The notes under the pieces are model-generated. The model was not told the origin of the DNA. It saw nothing but the letters and a program-made list of their open reading frames with translations, and made no database searches. Positions 17,291-25,659 of a stretch of 64,000 nt of DNA are shown here, one piece after another. Every line of letters starts with the position of its first letter. Positions within the stretch are counted from its first letter, which is position 1. The position numbers and the translations under genes were made by a program. Location of the stretch: the NCBI GenBank assembly GCA_017517865.1, contig JAFWYB010000020.1, positions 80,902-144,901 of the forward strand, in the 5' to 3' direction. The DNA comes from Clostridia bacterium (GTDB lineage Bacteria > Bacillota > Clostridia > Oscillospirales > Acutalibacteraceae).

Positions 17291-18529
17291 TTACCGACTG
17301 CAGCTTTCGCCTGCAAGCCGTCCGGTTGAAAATGCAATCTGTAAATTAAAGCCGCCGGTATATGCATCAACATCTATAACCTCGCCTGCAAAGTAAAGGC
17401 CCTTGCAAAGCTTTGATTCCATTGTTTTCGGGTCAATTTCCTTCGTGCTTATACCGCCCGAGGTGACTATTGCCTCCTCAACGGGTCTGTATCTCAGAAC
17501 GGTAATTTTAAGATCCTTGAGAAGATTTACGAGCCTTGCTCTTTCTTCTCTTGTTATCTGATTAACCTTTGTTGCAGGCTTGATTCCGCAGAGCCTTACA
17601 ATAACCGGAACAAGCTTTTTAGGAAGCAGACTGTCAAGAGCGTTGATAAAGTTTTTATTGTTATTTTCAAGAAAATCTCTCTGTATACGCTTATCAAGCT
17701 GTTCATAAGAAACCGCAGGTTTAAGATCTATATGTATTTCGTATCTTCTCGGGGTTATGTCCTTAAGATGTGCACTTGCGCTAAGAATCATCGGGCCCGA
17801 AACACCGAAGTGAGTAAAGAGCATTTCACCGAAATCCTTATACACCTCTTTATATGAGTGTGTATCAATAACAGATATTGATACATTTTTCAGCGAAAGC
17901 CCCTGAAGGTCGCTGCAGAAGCCCTCGTGGCAAACAAGAGGTACAAGAGAAGGCTTAAGCTCTGTAACGGTATGTCCTGCCTGCCTTGCAAGCTCGTAGC
18001 CGTCACCCGTAGATCCCGTAAGCGGATAAGAAATGCCGCCGGTTGCAACTATTACACTGTCTGCATCATATTCTGTACCGTCTTCAAGACGCACACCCTT
18101 AACAATACTGTCTTTTATGATGAGCTCAGTTACTCTGCCTTTTATACGCTTAGCGCCGCCGTCCTGACTGAATGCGTTAAGAGCATCAACAATATCAACC
18201 GCTTTATCACTTTCAGGAAAAACCCTGTTGCCCCTTTCCACCTTGAGCGATACCCCCATATCCTCAAAAAACTCCATCGTATCAATGGGCATAAACCTTG
18301 AAAAGGCACTGTAAAGAAATCTTCCGTTAGTGGGAACATTGGCAATAAGCTCATTTATCATTGTGCAGTTGTTTGTAACATTACAGCGACCTTTTCCCGT
18401 AATCATAACCTTTCTTGCGGGTCTGTCGTTGCGTTCAACCAGAAGTGTGTCGGCACCGTTTTCCGCAGCTACACCGGAAGCCATAAGCCCCGCCGCGCCT
18501 GCGCCGATAACAATAACTCTTTTGCTCAT
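17291..18529 (-). CDS. FAD-dependent oxidoreductase, HI0933/BaiN family
   Basis: 412 residues. The N-terminal dinucleotide fold has VIGAGAAGLMA, followed by the family signature KVMITGKGRCNVTNN. The C-terminal FAD-contacting segment is YTGGFNLQIAFSTGRLAG. The physiological substrate of the family is mostly unknown, although BaiN members act in bile-acid metabolism in some gut clostridia. It is first in the run leading to cmk, plsC and ispH; this linkage is common and does not itself reveal the substrate. Confidence 0.8.
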   Translation of the reverse strand: MSKRVIVIGAGAAGLMASGVAAENGADTLLVERNDRPARKVMITGKGRCNVTNNCTMINELIANVPTNGRFLYSAFSRFMPIDTMEFFEDMGVSLKVERGNRVFPESDKAVDIVDALNAFSQDGGAKRIKGRVTELIIKDSIVKGVRLEDGTEYDADSVIVATGGISYPLTGSTGDGYELARQAGHTVTELKPSLVPLVCHEGFCSDLQGLSLKNVSISVIDTHSYKEVYKDFGEMLFTHFGVSGPMILSASAHLKDITPRRYEIHIDLKPAVSYEQLDKRIQRDFLENNNKNFINALDSLLPKKLVPVIVRLCGIKPATKVNQITREERARLVNLLKDLKITVLRYRPVEEAIVTSGGISTKEIDPKTMESKLCKGLYFAGEVIDVDAYTGGFNLQIAFSTGRLAGESCSR

Positions 18530-18631
18530 ATATTATCTCCCGTTTATTTACATAATCTGATTAAATATTATATTACAATATAAGTTATTTTTCAATACCC
18601 CTCTGCATACCAATTTTAGCCGAAAGTAAAA

Positions 18632-18660
18632 AATATCGGGCACACAAGGTACCCGATATA
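18632..18660 (-). terminator. Terminator of the argF-carA-carB/dapF run
   Basis: Arms ATATCGGG (18633-18640) and CCCGATAT (18652-18659) with a minus-strand T-run, 8 bp after the stop of carB-dapF. Confidence 0.8.
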
Positions 18661-18666
18661 ATTCTT

Positions 18667-21600
18667 TTAATATTCTGCTTCGCCCTCGTAAACAAGAACC
18701 GCATTACCTGTAAGGAAGATTCCGTTATCGTCATAGGTTACGGCAAGGTCGCCGCCTTTAAGCTTAACGGTTATTTCCTCACCCTTATTGCAGAAGCCGT
18801 TTTCAACCGCAGCTACAACTGCAGCCGCAGCACCTGTACCGCAGGCAAAGGTTTCCTTATTACCTCTTTCGTAAGCTCTCATCTTGATGGTATGACGGTT
18901 AACAATTCTTACAAATTCCGTGTTGATTCTTTCGGGGAAGATGTCAGCCTTTTCAAAATAAGGACCGATTTCATTAAGGTCAAGTGAATCTATATCCTTA
19001 AGGAATACCACACAGTGGGGGTTACCGACGCCGACGCAGGTGATGTTATAGCAGCCTCTGCCGATTGTGATGGGATAGTCGATAATCTTTTCCTCATCAA
19101 GAGTGCAGGGAAGCTCAGCAGGATTGAAGGTGGGCTTACCCATATCAACCTCAACGGAAACTACTCTGCCGTTGCTTGTGTAAACCTTTACGTTCTTTAT
19201 ACCCGCACCGGTTTCAATTGCCATTTCTTCTTTTCTGACGATATTCTTATCGTAAACCATCTTGGCAACACAGCGGATTGCATTACCTGCCATCTTACCT
19301 TCTGAGCCGTCACGGTTGTAGATTCGCATTCTGATATCAGCAACGTCTGAGTTTTCAATAAGACAGATGCCGTAACCGCCGATACCGGTGTGTCTGTCGC
19401 AGAAGTTTATGCAGAGAGATTCGGGGCAGGTAATCTCACCGTTTCTGTTATCTATAAAGATATAGTCGTTACCCGTGCCCTGCAGCTTTGAGAATCTGAA
19501 CTTATTTCTCGTTTTTCTCATTGAGTTGATATCAATAAGCTCTGTGTTCTGCTGGGTGTAGTTACTTGCCATAATGTCAAGCATTGCATTTGCAGTATCA
19601 AGTGATGTGAAGCAAGCAATGCCAAGCTGTAAGGACTTTCTGCGAAGTGCAATAAAGTCATCCATTGTGGCATCAAAAAGCACACCTGTATAGAGAATAA
19701 AGTTGATCTTTCCGCTTTCAAGAAGCTTGAAGCAGTAATCGCTTTCTCTGATACCCTTTACGTAGGTTACGTTGATTCCGAGATTTACGATAGCTCTTGC
19801 CGTATCCTTAGTTGCATAAATGCGGATACCGAGGTCATCCATCTTCTTTGCGATTGAAACAATCTCATCAAGGTCGTGCTCATCAACACTGAGAAGCACA
19901 CCGAGCTCGTTGCTGCCTGCTGTGGGCTTGATATCAATACCTGACGATGTAAGAGCCTTGAACAGTGACTCGTTAAGAGTCTTACCGATACCGAGAACCT
20001 CACCGGTTGACTTCATTTCAGGACCGAGATAACTGTTAACGTCGTTAAGCTTCTCAAAGCTGAACACTGGAGCTTTGGCCGCAAAGTACGGCGGTGCCTC
20101 GTAAAGGCCCGTACCGTAGCCTAAATCGGCAAGAGGAGTACCTGTCATTACCTTTGTAGCAAGGTCAACCATAGGTACGTTTGTAACCTTACTGATATAG
20201 GGAATCGTTCTTGAAGCTCTGGGGTTAACCTCAATGATATAAAGCTGGTTTTCATAGATAAGATACTGAATGTTAACAAGACCCTTTGTACCGAGAGCAA
20301 GGGCAAGCTTTTCTGAACAGTCAACAACAGTTTCTGTCATCTTATCGGTGAGTGAGAAGGGAGGATAAACAGCAATTGAGTCACCCGAATGAACACCGGC
20401 ACGCTCAACATGCTGCATAATACCGGGAATAAGAACGTCCTTACCGTCAGAGATTACATCGACCTCAATTTCAGTACCTGACATATATTTATCAACGAGC
20501 ACGGGGTTTTCAATACCTGTTGAAAGAATCTTCTTCATATATCTTTCAACCTCGGCATCGTTATGAACAATCATCATATTCTGGCCGCCGATAACATACG
20601 AAGGACGGAGAAGAACGGGATAGGTAAGTCTGTTAGCAGCCTCAAGAGCCTCCTCAAGTGTCATTACACCGCAGCCCTTGGGACGAAGGAAGCCGAACTT
20701 TTCAAGAAGCGCATCAAACTTTTCTCTGTCCTCAGCGGTATCAATTCCCTCCTGAGAGGTGCCGAGAATCTTTATTCCGTTATCGTCAAGGAATTTTGTA
20801 AGCTTGATAGCAGTCTGACCACCGAAGGCTACAACAACACCGATCGGCTTTTCAACCTCAATGATGTTCATAACGTCTTCTTCGCAAAGAGGCTCAAAGT
20901 AAAGTCTGTCTGCTGTATCGTAGTCGGTTGAAACGGTTTCGGGGTTATTGTTTACTATAACAACATCATAACCGAGCTCCTTGAGAGTCCATACGCAGTG
21001 AACAGATGAGTAGTCGAATTCAATACCCTGACCGATTCTGATGGGGCCTGAGCCGAGAACCATTACAACGGGCTTGCCTGAACGCTGATAGCGTCTTGCT
21101 TCACAAGCCTTGTCATAGCCTGAATAGAAGTAAGGTGTTGTAGCGCTGAACTCTGCACCGCAGGTGTCAACCATTTTATAGCTTGCCTGCTTGTGGAAAG
21201 CAGGGTCAAACTTGCAGAATTTTGCAAGAGTTTTGTCTGTATAGCCTAATTTCTTTGCTTTGAGATAGGTATCCTCGTCAATTTCCTTGCCGGAGATTTC
21301 GTTTTCGAAATCGGCAAGATTCTTGATCTTTGCGATAAACCATTCGTCAACTGCAGTGATTTCATGAATTTTTTCTATTGAAACACCTGCTTTGATTGCT
21401 TCAAAAATTGTAAAGATTCGTCTGTCGTCAGCAATATCAAGTCTTTCAAGAATATCAAGGTTGCTGATGGGTGCAGCATTAAGTGAATCAAGTGAAATTT
21501 CAGCGCCTCTGATAGCCTTCATCACGGCATTTTCAAAGGAACTGCCGATACTCATAACTTCTCCGGTAGCCTTCATCTGAGTACCTAACTTACGGCTTGA

Positions 21601-22701
21601 GCCGAGGAATTTATCAAAGGGCCACTTGGGGAACTTGACTACAACATAGTCAACACTGGGTTCAAAGCAAGCGCATGTCTTACCGGTAATGTCGTTGAGA
21701 ATTTCATCAAGGTTATAACCGAGTGCAAGTTTTGTAGTCATCTTTGCAATGGGATAACCCGTTGCCTTCGAAGCAAGCGCAGATGAACGTGAAACTCTGG
21801 GGTTAACCTCAATAACCGCATATTCAAAGGATTCGGGATTAAGAGCAAACTGGCAGTTGCAGCCACCCACAATTTTAAGGGCTGAAACAATATCAAGAGC
21901 CGCTTTGCGAAGCATTGAATACTCTTTGTTTGAAAGTGTAAGTGCGGGAGCCACAACGATACTGTCACCGGTATGAACACCTACCGGGTCAAAGTTTTCC
22001 ATTGAGCAGATGGCAATTGCATTGCCTGCACTGTCTCGCATTGTTTCAAATTCGATTTCCTTCCAGCCCTTGATATAGCGCTCAACAAGAATCTGCGTAA
22101 TCGGAGAAGCGTCAAGACCTGTCTTTGCAACAAGGCGGAGCTCATCTTCATTATAAGCTACACCGCCGCCTGCACCGCCGAGTGTAAAGGCGGGACGGAT
22201 AATAACGGGATAACCGATTCTGTTTGCAATTTCAACCGATGTTTCAATGTCGTTAGAAATATCCGAAGGAATGCAGGGCTGACCGATTTCCTCCATTGTG
22301 TTACGGAAAAGAAGTCTGTCCTCTGCCTTATCGATGGCTTCGACGTCGGTACCGATGAGTCTGACGCCGTGAGTCTGAAGGAAGTTTTCCTTCCAAAGCT
22401 GCATAGCAAGTGTAAGACCTACCTGACCGCCGAGACCTGCAAGAAGTGAATCGGGCTTTTCAATTTCAATAATTCTCTTTACTGTTTCTGTTGTAAGAGG
22501 CTCAAGATAAATTTCATCAGCAAGAGCCTTATCCGTCATAATTGTAGCAGGATTGGAGTTAACAAGAACAACATTTACACCTGCCTCCTTAAGCACGCGA
22601 CAGGCCTGAGCGCCTGCATAGTCAAATTCGGCAGCCTGACCGATTACGATTGGTCCCGAGCCGATAACAAGTACTTTTTTTATATTTTTATCAAGCGGCA
22701 T
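18667..22701 (-). CDS. carB: Carbamoyl-phosphate synthase large subunit fused to a DapF-like epimerase domain
   Basis: 1344 residues. Residues 1 to about 1060 are CarB: two ATP-grasp halves (VLVIGSGPIVIGQAAEFDY and VMVLGSGPIRIGQGIEFDY begin each) and a C-terminal MGS-like allosteric domain. About 280 residues of diaminopimelate epimerase fold follow, from KLQGTGNDYIFIDN to the end. CarB makes carbamoyl phosphate from bicarbonate, ATP and ammonia. In the DapF-like part the second catalytic Cys is kept (ETFACGTGAAA) but the first is Ala (KMAGNAIRC), so meso-DAP epimerase activity is uncertain. No stop or frameshift separates the two parts. It lies 13 bp after carA. Confidence 0.9.
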   Translation of the reverse strand: MPLDKNIKKVLVIGSGPIVIGQAAEFDYAGAQACRVLKEAGVNVVLVNSNPATIMTDKALADEIYLEPLTTETVKRIIEIEKPDSLLAGLGGQVGLTLAMQLWKENFLQTHGVRLIGTDVEAIDKAEDRLLFRNTMEEIGQPCIPSDISNDIETSVEIANRIGYPVIIRPAFTLGGAGGGVAYNEDELRLVAKTGLDASPITQILVERYIKGWKEIEFETMRDSAGNAIAICSMENFDPVGVHTGDSIVVAPALTLSNKEYSMLRKAALDIVSALKIVGGCNCQFALNPESFEYAVIEVNPRVSRSSALASKATGYPIAKMTTKLALGYNLDEILNDITGKTCACFEPSVDYVVVKFPKWPFDKFLGSSRKLGTQMKATGEVMSIGSSFENAVMKAIRGAEISLDSLNAAPISNLDILERLDIADDRRIFTIFEAIKAGVSIEKIHEITAVDEWFIAKIKNLADFENEISGKEIDEDTYLKAKKLGYTDKTLAKFCKFDPAFHKQASYKMVDTCGAEFSATTPYFYSGYDKACEARRYQRSGKPVVMVLGSGPIRIGQGIEFDYSSVHCVWTLKELGYDVVIVNNNPETVSTDYDTADRLYFEPLCEEDVMNIIEVEKPIGVVVAFGGQTAIKLTKFLDDNGIKILGTSQEGIDTAEDREKFDALLEKFGFLRPKGCGVMTLEEALEAANRLTYPVLLRPSYVIGGQNMMIVHNDAEVERYMKKILSTGIENPVLVDKYMSGTEIEVDVISDGKDVLIPGIMQHVERAGVHSGDSIAVYPPFSLTDKMTETVVDCSEKLALALGTKGLVNIQYLIYENQLYIIEVNPRASRTIPYISKVTNVPMVDLATKVMTGTPLADLGYGTGLYEAPPYFAAKAPVFSFEKLNDVNSYLGPEMKSTGEVLGIGKTLNESLFKALTSSGIDIKPTAGSNELGVLLSVDEHDLDEIVSIAKKMDDLGIRIYATKDTARAIVNLGINVTYVKGIRESDYCFKLLESGKINFILYTGVLFDATMDDFIALRRKSLQLGIACFTSLDTANAMLDIMASNYTQQNTELIDINSMRKTRNKFRFSKLQGTGNDYIFIDNRNGEITCPESLCINFCDRHTGIGGYGICLIENSDVADIRMRIYNRDGSEGKMAGNAIRCVAKMVYDKNIVRKEEMAIETGAGIKNVKVYTSNGRVVSVEVDMGKPTFNPAELPCTLDEEKIIDYPITIGRGCYNITCVGVGNPHCVVFLKDIDSLDLNEIGPYFEKADIFPERINTEFVRIVNRHTIKMRAYERGNKETFACGTGAAAAVVAAVENGFCNKGEEITVKLKGGDLAVTYDDNGIFLTGNAVLVYEGEAEY

Positions 22702-22714
22702 ATTTAACTCCTCC

Positions 22715-23740
22715 TTATGCTAATTCTGCGAGTATAGCTGTAAGCTGTGCTTCTTCAGGTGAAAACTGATACGAAAACTCTCTGTCGCTGTATCTGAGTC
22801 CCTCACAGACACCGTCATTCATATTCTTATGGGTTACTGTACCCTCTTTAAGCGTTTCGGCGTTTACGGCATAGTTGAAATTCTGGCTTGTAATAAGAGT
22901 GCGCTGTGTTCCGACTACCTTTGAAGGCTGATTTCCGCCGTGGTGTCCGTGGTGAAGCTTAACAATATCGGCTCCGTGTGCCATAGCCATCACCTGATGA
23001 CCGAGACCGGCACCGACAATTGCAATTTTACCCGTAAGCTTTGCAAGCTCGGTTGCAGTATCGGTAATCTCTGCGGGATTACCGGGACCCTCGGTAACAA
23101 AAAGCACCTTTGCACCTGTTGCGAGAATATCTTCAGCCTTGCTGTTATAAGGAAGTACGGTTACCCTGTAGCCCTCATCCATAAGCGAGATTTCGATATT
23201 CTTGCTTGAACCAAGGTCAAGCACCGCGATATCGGCTTTTATTTCTCCCTCGGGAGCAAATACGCTGACCTCTTTTGCCGATGTGTTCTTTACTGCATCA
23301 ACAATTCTGTATTCTGCAACAGCAGTAAGATCAGCGGGAATTTCATCACAGATAACGGCATTCATAACGCCCTTATCTCTGATTATTGTTGTTATTTCAC
23401 GGGTATCCACACCGCAAATTGCGGGAATATTATTGTTTTTAAGGAAGGTATCAAGGTCATATTCACATCTGAAGTTTGAAGGGTAATCACAATACTCTCT
23501 CACAACATAACCGCTGAGCGCAGGCTCACCGATAAAATCTGACTCAATTATGCCGTAGTTACCCATCATCGGGAAGGTCTGAACAATAATCTGACCGTAA
23601 TAGCTCGGATCTGTGAGAGTTTCAATATAGCCTACAACATTTGTTGAAAATATAAGCTCACCTACAGCACACTTATCTGCACCGAAGGCATAGCCCTCAA
23701 ATACTGTTCCGTCCTGAAGAACCAAATAACGTTTTTTCAT
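22715..23740 (-). CDS. carA: Carbamoyl-phosphate synthase small subunit with degenerate glutaminase site
   Basis: 341 residues from ATG 23740 (a GTG at 23758 is possible but lies in a hairpin). The N-terminal CPSase small-chain domain is normal (YLVLQDGTVFEGYAFG). In the class I glutamine amidotransferase domain, the nucleophile motif GxCLGHQ reads GAGLGHQ, with Gly for Cys at 23006-23008. The catalytic QxHPE motif reads QFSPEE, with Ser for His at 22760-22762. The C terminus is also short. The domain therefore should not hydrolyse glutamine, and the complex would depend on free ammonia, as in vertebrate CPS1, which also lost the Cys. It is followed by carB-dapF and preceded by argF. Confidence 0.88.
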   Translation of the reverse strand: MKKRYLVLQDGTVFEGYAFGADKCAVGELIFSTNVVGYIETLTDPSYYGQIIVQTFPMMGNYGIIESDFIGEPALSGYVVREYCDYPSNFRCEYDLDTFLKNNNIPAICGVDTREITTIIRDKGVMNAVICDEIPADLTAVAEYRIVDAVKNTSAKEVSVFAPEGEIKADIAVLDLGSSKNIEISLMDEGYRVTVLPYNSKAEDILATGAKVLFVTEGPGNPAEITDTATELAKLTGKIAIVGAGLGHQVMAMAHGADIVKLHHGHHGGNQPSKVVGTQRTLITSQNFNYAVNAETLKEGTVTHKNMNDGVCEGLRYSDREFSYQFSPEEAQLTAILAELA

Positions 23741-23753
23741 TCTCTTAACCTTG

Positions 23754-23771
23754 TTCACGCCGCAGCGTGAA
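23754..23771 (-). promoter_or_regulatory. Hairpin just upstream of carA
   Basis: TTCACGC (23754-23760) and GCGTGAA (23765-23771) form a 7-bp stem with a CGCA loop, 14 nt before the ATG used for carA. It could limit ribosome access or stabilise a processed mRNA end. No U-tract follows. Confidence 0.4.
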
Positions 23772-23829
23772 GCTTCCTTTCTTTATGTGATGATATTTCT
23801 GTCAAAAAACAGAACTGATTATATTCATA

Positions 23830-24738
23830 TTACTCCGTGAAGCATTTCACAAGCACAGCCTTCTGAGCGTGAAGACGGTTTTCAGCCTCATCAAAGATTT
23901 CAGCTGCATGCTCCTCAAGCACCTTATCGGTAATTTCCTCACCTCTGTGAGCGGGTAAGCAATGAAGCACCATTACTCCCTCATTTGCTGCAAGAATTGC
24001 TTCGTCGTTAATCTGATAATTTCTGAAAATGCGCTGTCTTTTGGCAGCTTCGCTTTCCTGACCCATTGATGCCCATACGTCGGTGTAAAGCACGTCAGCG
24101 CCTTTGCAAGCCTCAAGAATATCCTCTGTTACAAGAAGCTCTCCGTTTTCCTTTGCCCAAGCGACAACACTGTCATCGGGCTCATAGCCCTTGGGGCAAG
24201 CAATTGCTACCTTCATGCCCACCTTGATGCAACCGACGATAAGACTGTTGGCCATATTATTGCCGTCACCGATATAGCAAAGCTTCTTGCCCTTAAGGTC
24301 CTTACCCTTATATTCGCGGATTGTCTGAAGGTCAGCGAGCACCTGGCAGGGATGACAGAAATCTGTAAGACCGTTGATTATGGGGATTGAGCCGTACTTT
24401 GCAAGATCCTCAACCTCCTGCTGATCATAGGTTCTTATCATTATACCGTCAAGAAAGCGCGAAAGAACTCTTGCGGTGTCCTGAACGGGCTCACCTCTGC
24501 CTATCTGAAGATCCTTTGACGAGAGAAAAAGAGGTGTGCCGCCGAGATCGTACATACCGACCTCGAAAGAAACTCTTGTTCTTGTTGATGATTTCTGGAA
24601 AATCATACCGAGAGTTTTACCCTCAAGAATGTGATGCTTTATGCCTGCCTTTTTTTCAGCCTTGAGCTTATCGGCAAGATTAAGACAGTCAAGAATTTCT
24701 TCACTTGACCAGTCGAGAAGTTTTAAAAGATGTTTCAT
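23830..24738 (-). CDS. argF: Ornithine carbamoyltransferase
   Basis: 302 residues from ATG 24738 (AGGAGC upstream; the longer open frame lacks a site). The carbamoyl-phosphate motif STRTRVSFE, the HPCQVLAD motif and the ornithine-binding HCLPAHRG are all present. It forms citrulline from ornithine and carbamoyl phosphate in arginine synthesis or, in reverse, in arginine or citrulline breakdown. It lies upstream of carA and carB on the same strand, so carbamoyl phosphate producer and consumer are co-expressed. Confidence 0.93.
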   Translation of the reverse strand: MKHLLKLLDWSSEEILDCLNLADKLKAEKKAGIKHHILEGKTLGMIFQKSSTRTRVSFEVGMYDLGGTPLFLSSKDLQIGRGEPVQDTARVLSRFLDGIMIRTYDQQEVEDLAKYGSIPIINGLTDFCHPCQVLADLQTIREYKGKDLKGKKLCYIGDGNNMANSLIVGCIKVGMKVAIACPKGYEPDDSVVAWAKENGELLVTEDILEACKGADVLYTDVWASMGQESEAAKRQRIFRNYQINDEAILAANEGVMVLHCLPAHRGEEITDKVLEEHAAEIFDEAENRLHAQKAVLVKCFTE

Positions 24739-24828
24739 TGTTTTTCGCTCCTTTTTGCACATCATTCCTACGGTAAAAGCTTTACTGCCGACCACAGAAA
24801 ATAAATGCATAATTTTTCTTTAAATTAT

Positions 24829-24857
24829 ATTATAATTTATATTAACTGTTTTTTCAA
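24829..24857 (-). promoter_or_regulatory. Promoter of argF
   Basis: -35 TTGAAA (24852-24857), 17-bp spacer, -10 TATAAT (24829-24834) on the minus strand. It lies downstream of the terminator at 24888-24912, so argF has its own start. Confidence 0.7.
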
Positions 24858-24887
24858 TATTTTTTTGAATAAAAATGCAAAAAAAAT

Positions 24888-24912
24888 AACGGGTAACAGC
24901 ACGTTACCCGTT
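24888..24912 (-). terminator. Terminator of a short orphan transcript
   Basis: A perfect 10-bp stem AACGGGTAAC/GTTACCCGTT with a 5-nt loop, followed on the minus strand by ATTTTTTTT. Confidence 0.85.
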
Positions 24913-25002
24913 AAAAGAAAAAACAAAATTACAAATAAAAGTATCAATGGGAGAAGCAGATGAAATGCAGTCATTTTTAAAAGCAGTTTTGCGCATTTTC
25001 AT
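24904..25002 (-). CDS. Possible 32-residue small peptide
   Basis: The ATG at 25002 is preceded by AGAGGAGG at good distance, and the reading frame stops inside the terminator stem. The product (MKMRKTAFKN at the N terminus, CNFVFSFNG at the C terminus) resembles nothing known. An alternative frame starting with MTAFHLLLPL would give a very hydrophobic peptide. The unit has its own promoter and terminator. It could equally be a small RNA. Confidence 0.4.
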   Translation of the reverse strand: MKMRKTAFKNDCISSASPIDTFICNFVFSFNG

Positions 25003-25027
25003 AACCTCCTCTTTTTAAGTCCGATGT

Positions 25028-25056
25028 AGTATATCACACGGCAAATAAAAATGCAA
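25028..25056 (-). promoter_or_regulatory. Promoter of the orphan short transcript
   Basis: -35 TTGCAT (25051-25056), 17-bp spacer, -10 TATACT (25028-25033) on the minus strand, with an expected RNA of about 135 nt ending at the hairpin 24888-24912. Confidence 0.65.
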
Positions 25057-25101
25057 TAGATATAAATAAAATATTTAAAGAAATTTCTGACAAAAAAAGC
25101 A

Positions 25102-25124
25102 AACGGACGGCTGAGCCGTCCGTT
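25102..25124 (-). terminator. Terminator of the zinc-ribbon membrane protein gene
   Basis: A near-perfect 11-bp stem (AACGGACGGCT and its complement) with a 1-nt centre, followed on the minus strand by TTTGCTTTTTTT. Confidence 0.85.
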
Positions 25125-25132
25125 AATTTTAA

Positions 25133-25630
25133 TTAAAAGCCGTATGCAATTCCACCCATTGCAAGGCCACCGGTAACAGCAAAGATAATGCCGATAATAA
25201 TACCGATTACAAGCCAACACCAGAAAGAGCGTGCAAAATTTCTTCTGTTGATGTTTGAGGAGCTCACTGAGAAAATTATAAGACAGATAAAGCCGACAAT
25301 AGGAATAGCAAACAGAAGGTTGTAACCGAAATATGCCCAGGGTGACAAGGGCTTATATTCATTGGGCACCTGGGGTTGCTGAGATACATAAAAATTCTGC
25401 TGGGGCATATTCTGAGGAGCAGACTGATAATTAGGCTGCTGATATGCCTGGGGCTGAGGCTGAGGATTAGGAGCATTATACTGAGGTGCAGAGTTAAATC
25501 CGTTGCTGTACTCTGCAGGTGCAGGCTGCGGAGCTGCGGGCTCACTGTAGGCAGTCTCTACCTTTTCACCGCAATAAGGGCAGAAGGTTGCGGTATTACT
25601 GATTTCACTTGCGCAATTTTTACAAATCAT
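25133..25630 (-). CDS. Zinc-ribbon membrane protein with Pro/Gln-rich linker
   Basis: 165 residues. An N-terminal zinc ribbon (CKNCASEI then CPYCGE, four cysteines) is followed by a roughly 70-residue low-complexity Pro/Gln/Asn/Tyr linker. Two membrane segments follow, about residues 100-120 and 138-160. This layout is common in Firmicutes proteins of unknown function (often labelled zinc-ribbon or DUF4190-like). It probably sits in the inner membrane with the ribbon in the cytoplasm. It is followed by its own terminator. Confidence 0.7.
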   Translation of the reverse strand: MICKNCASEISNTATFCPYCGEKVETAYSEPAAPQPAPAEYSNGFNSAPQYNAPNPQPQPQAYQQPNYQSAPQNMPQQNFYVSQQPQVPNEYKPLSPWAYFGYNLLFAIPIVGFICLIIFSVSSSNINRRNFARSFWCWLVIGIIIGIIFAVTGGLAMGGIAYGF

Positions 25631-25659
25631 ATTTTTCTCCTCCGTTTTTTATTCGTAAA

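Noticed and set aside
18667-22701. carB-dapF fusion as an assembly artefact
   Set aside because: The reading frame is continuous through the linker and both parts keep their motifs; an error would more likely break the frame. Read-level confirmation is still desirable.
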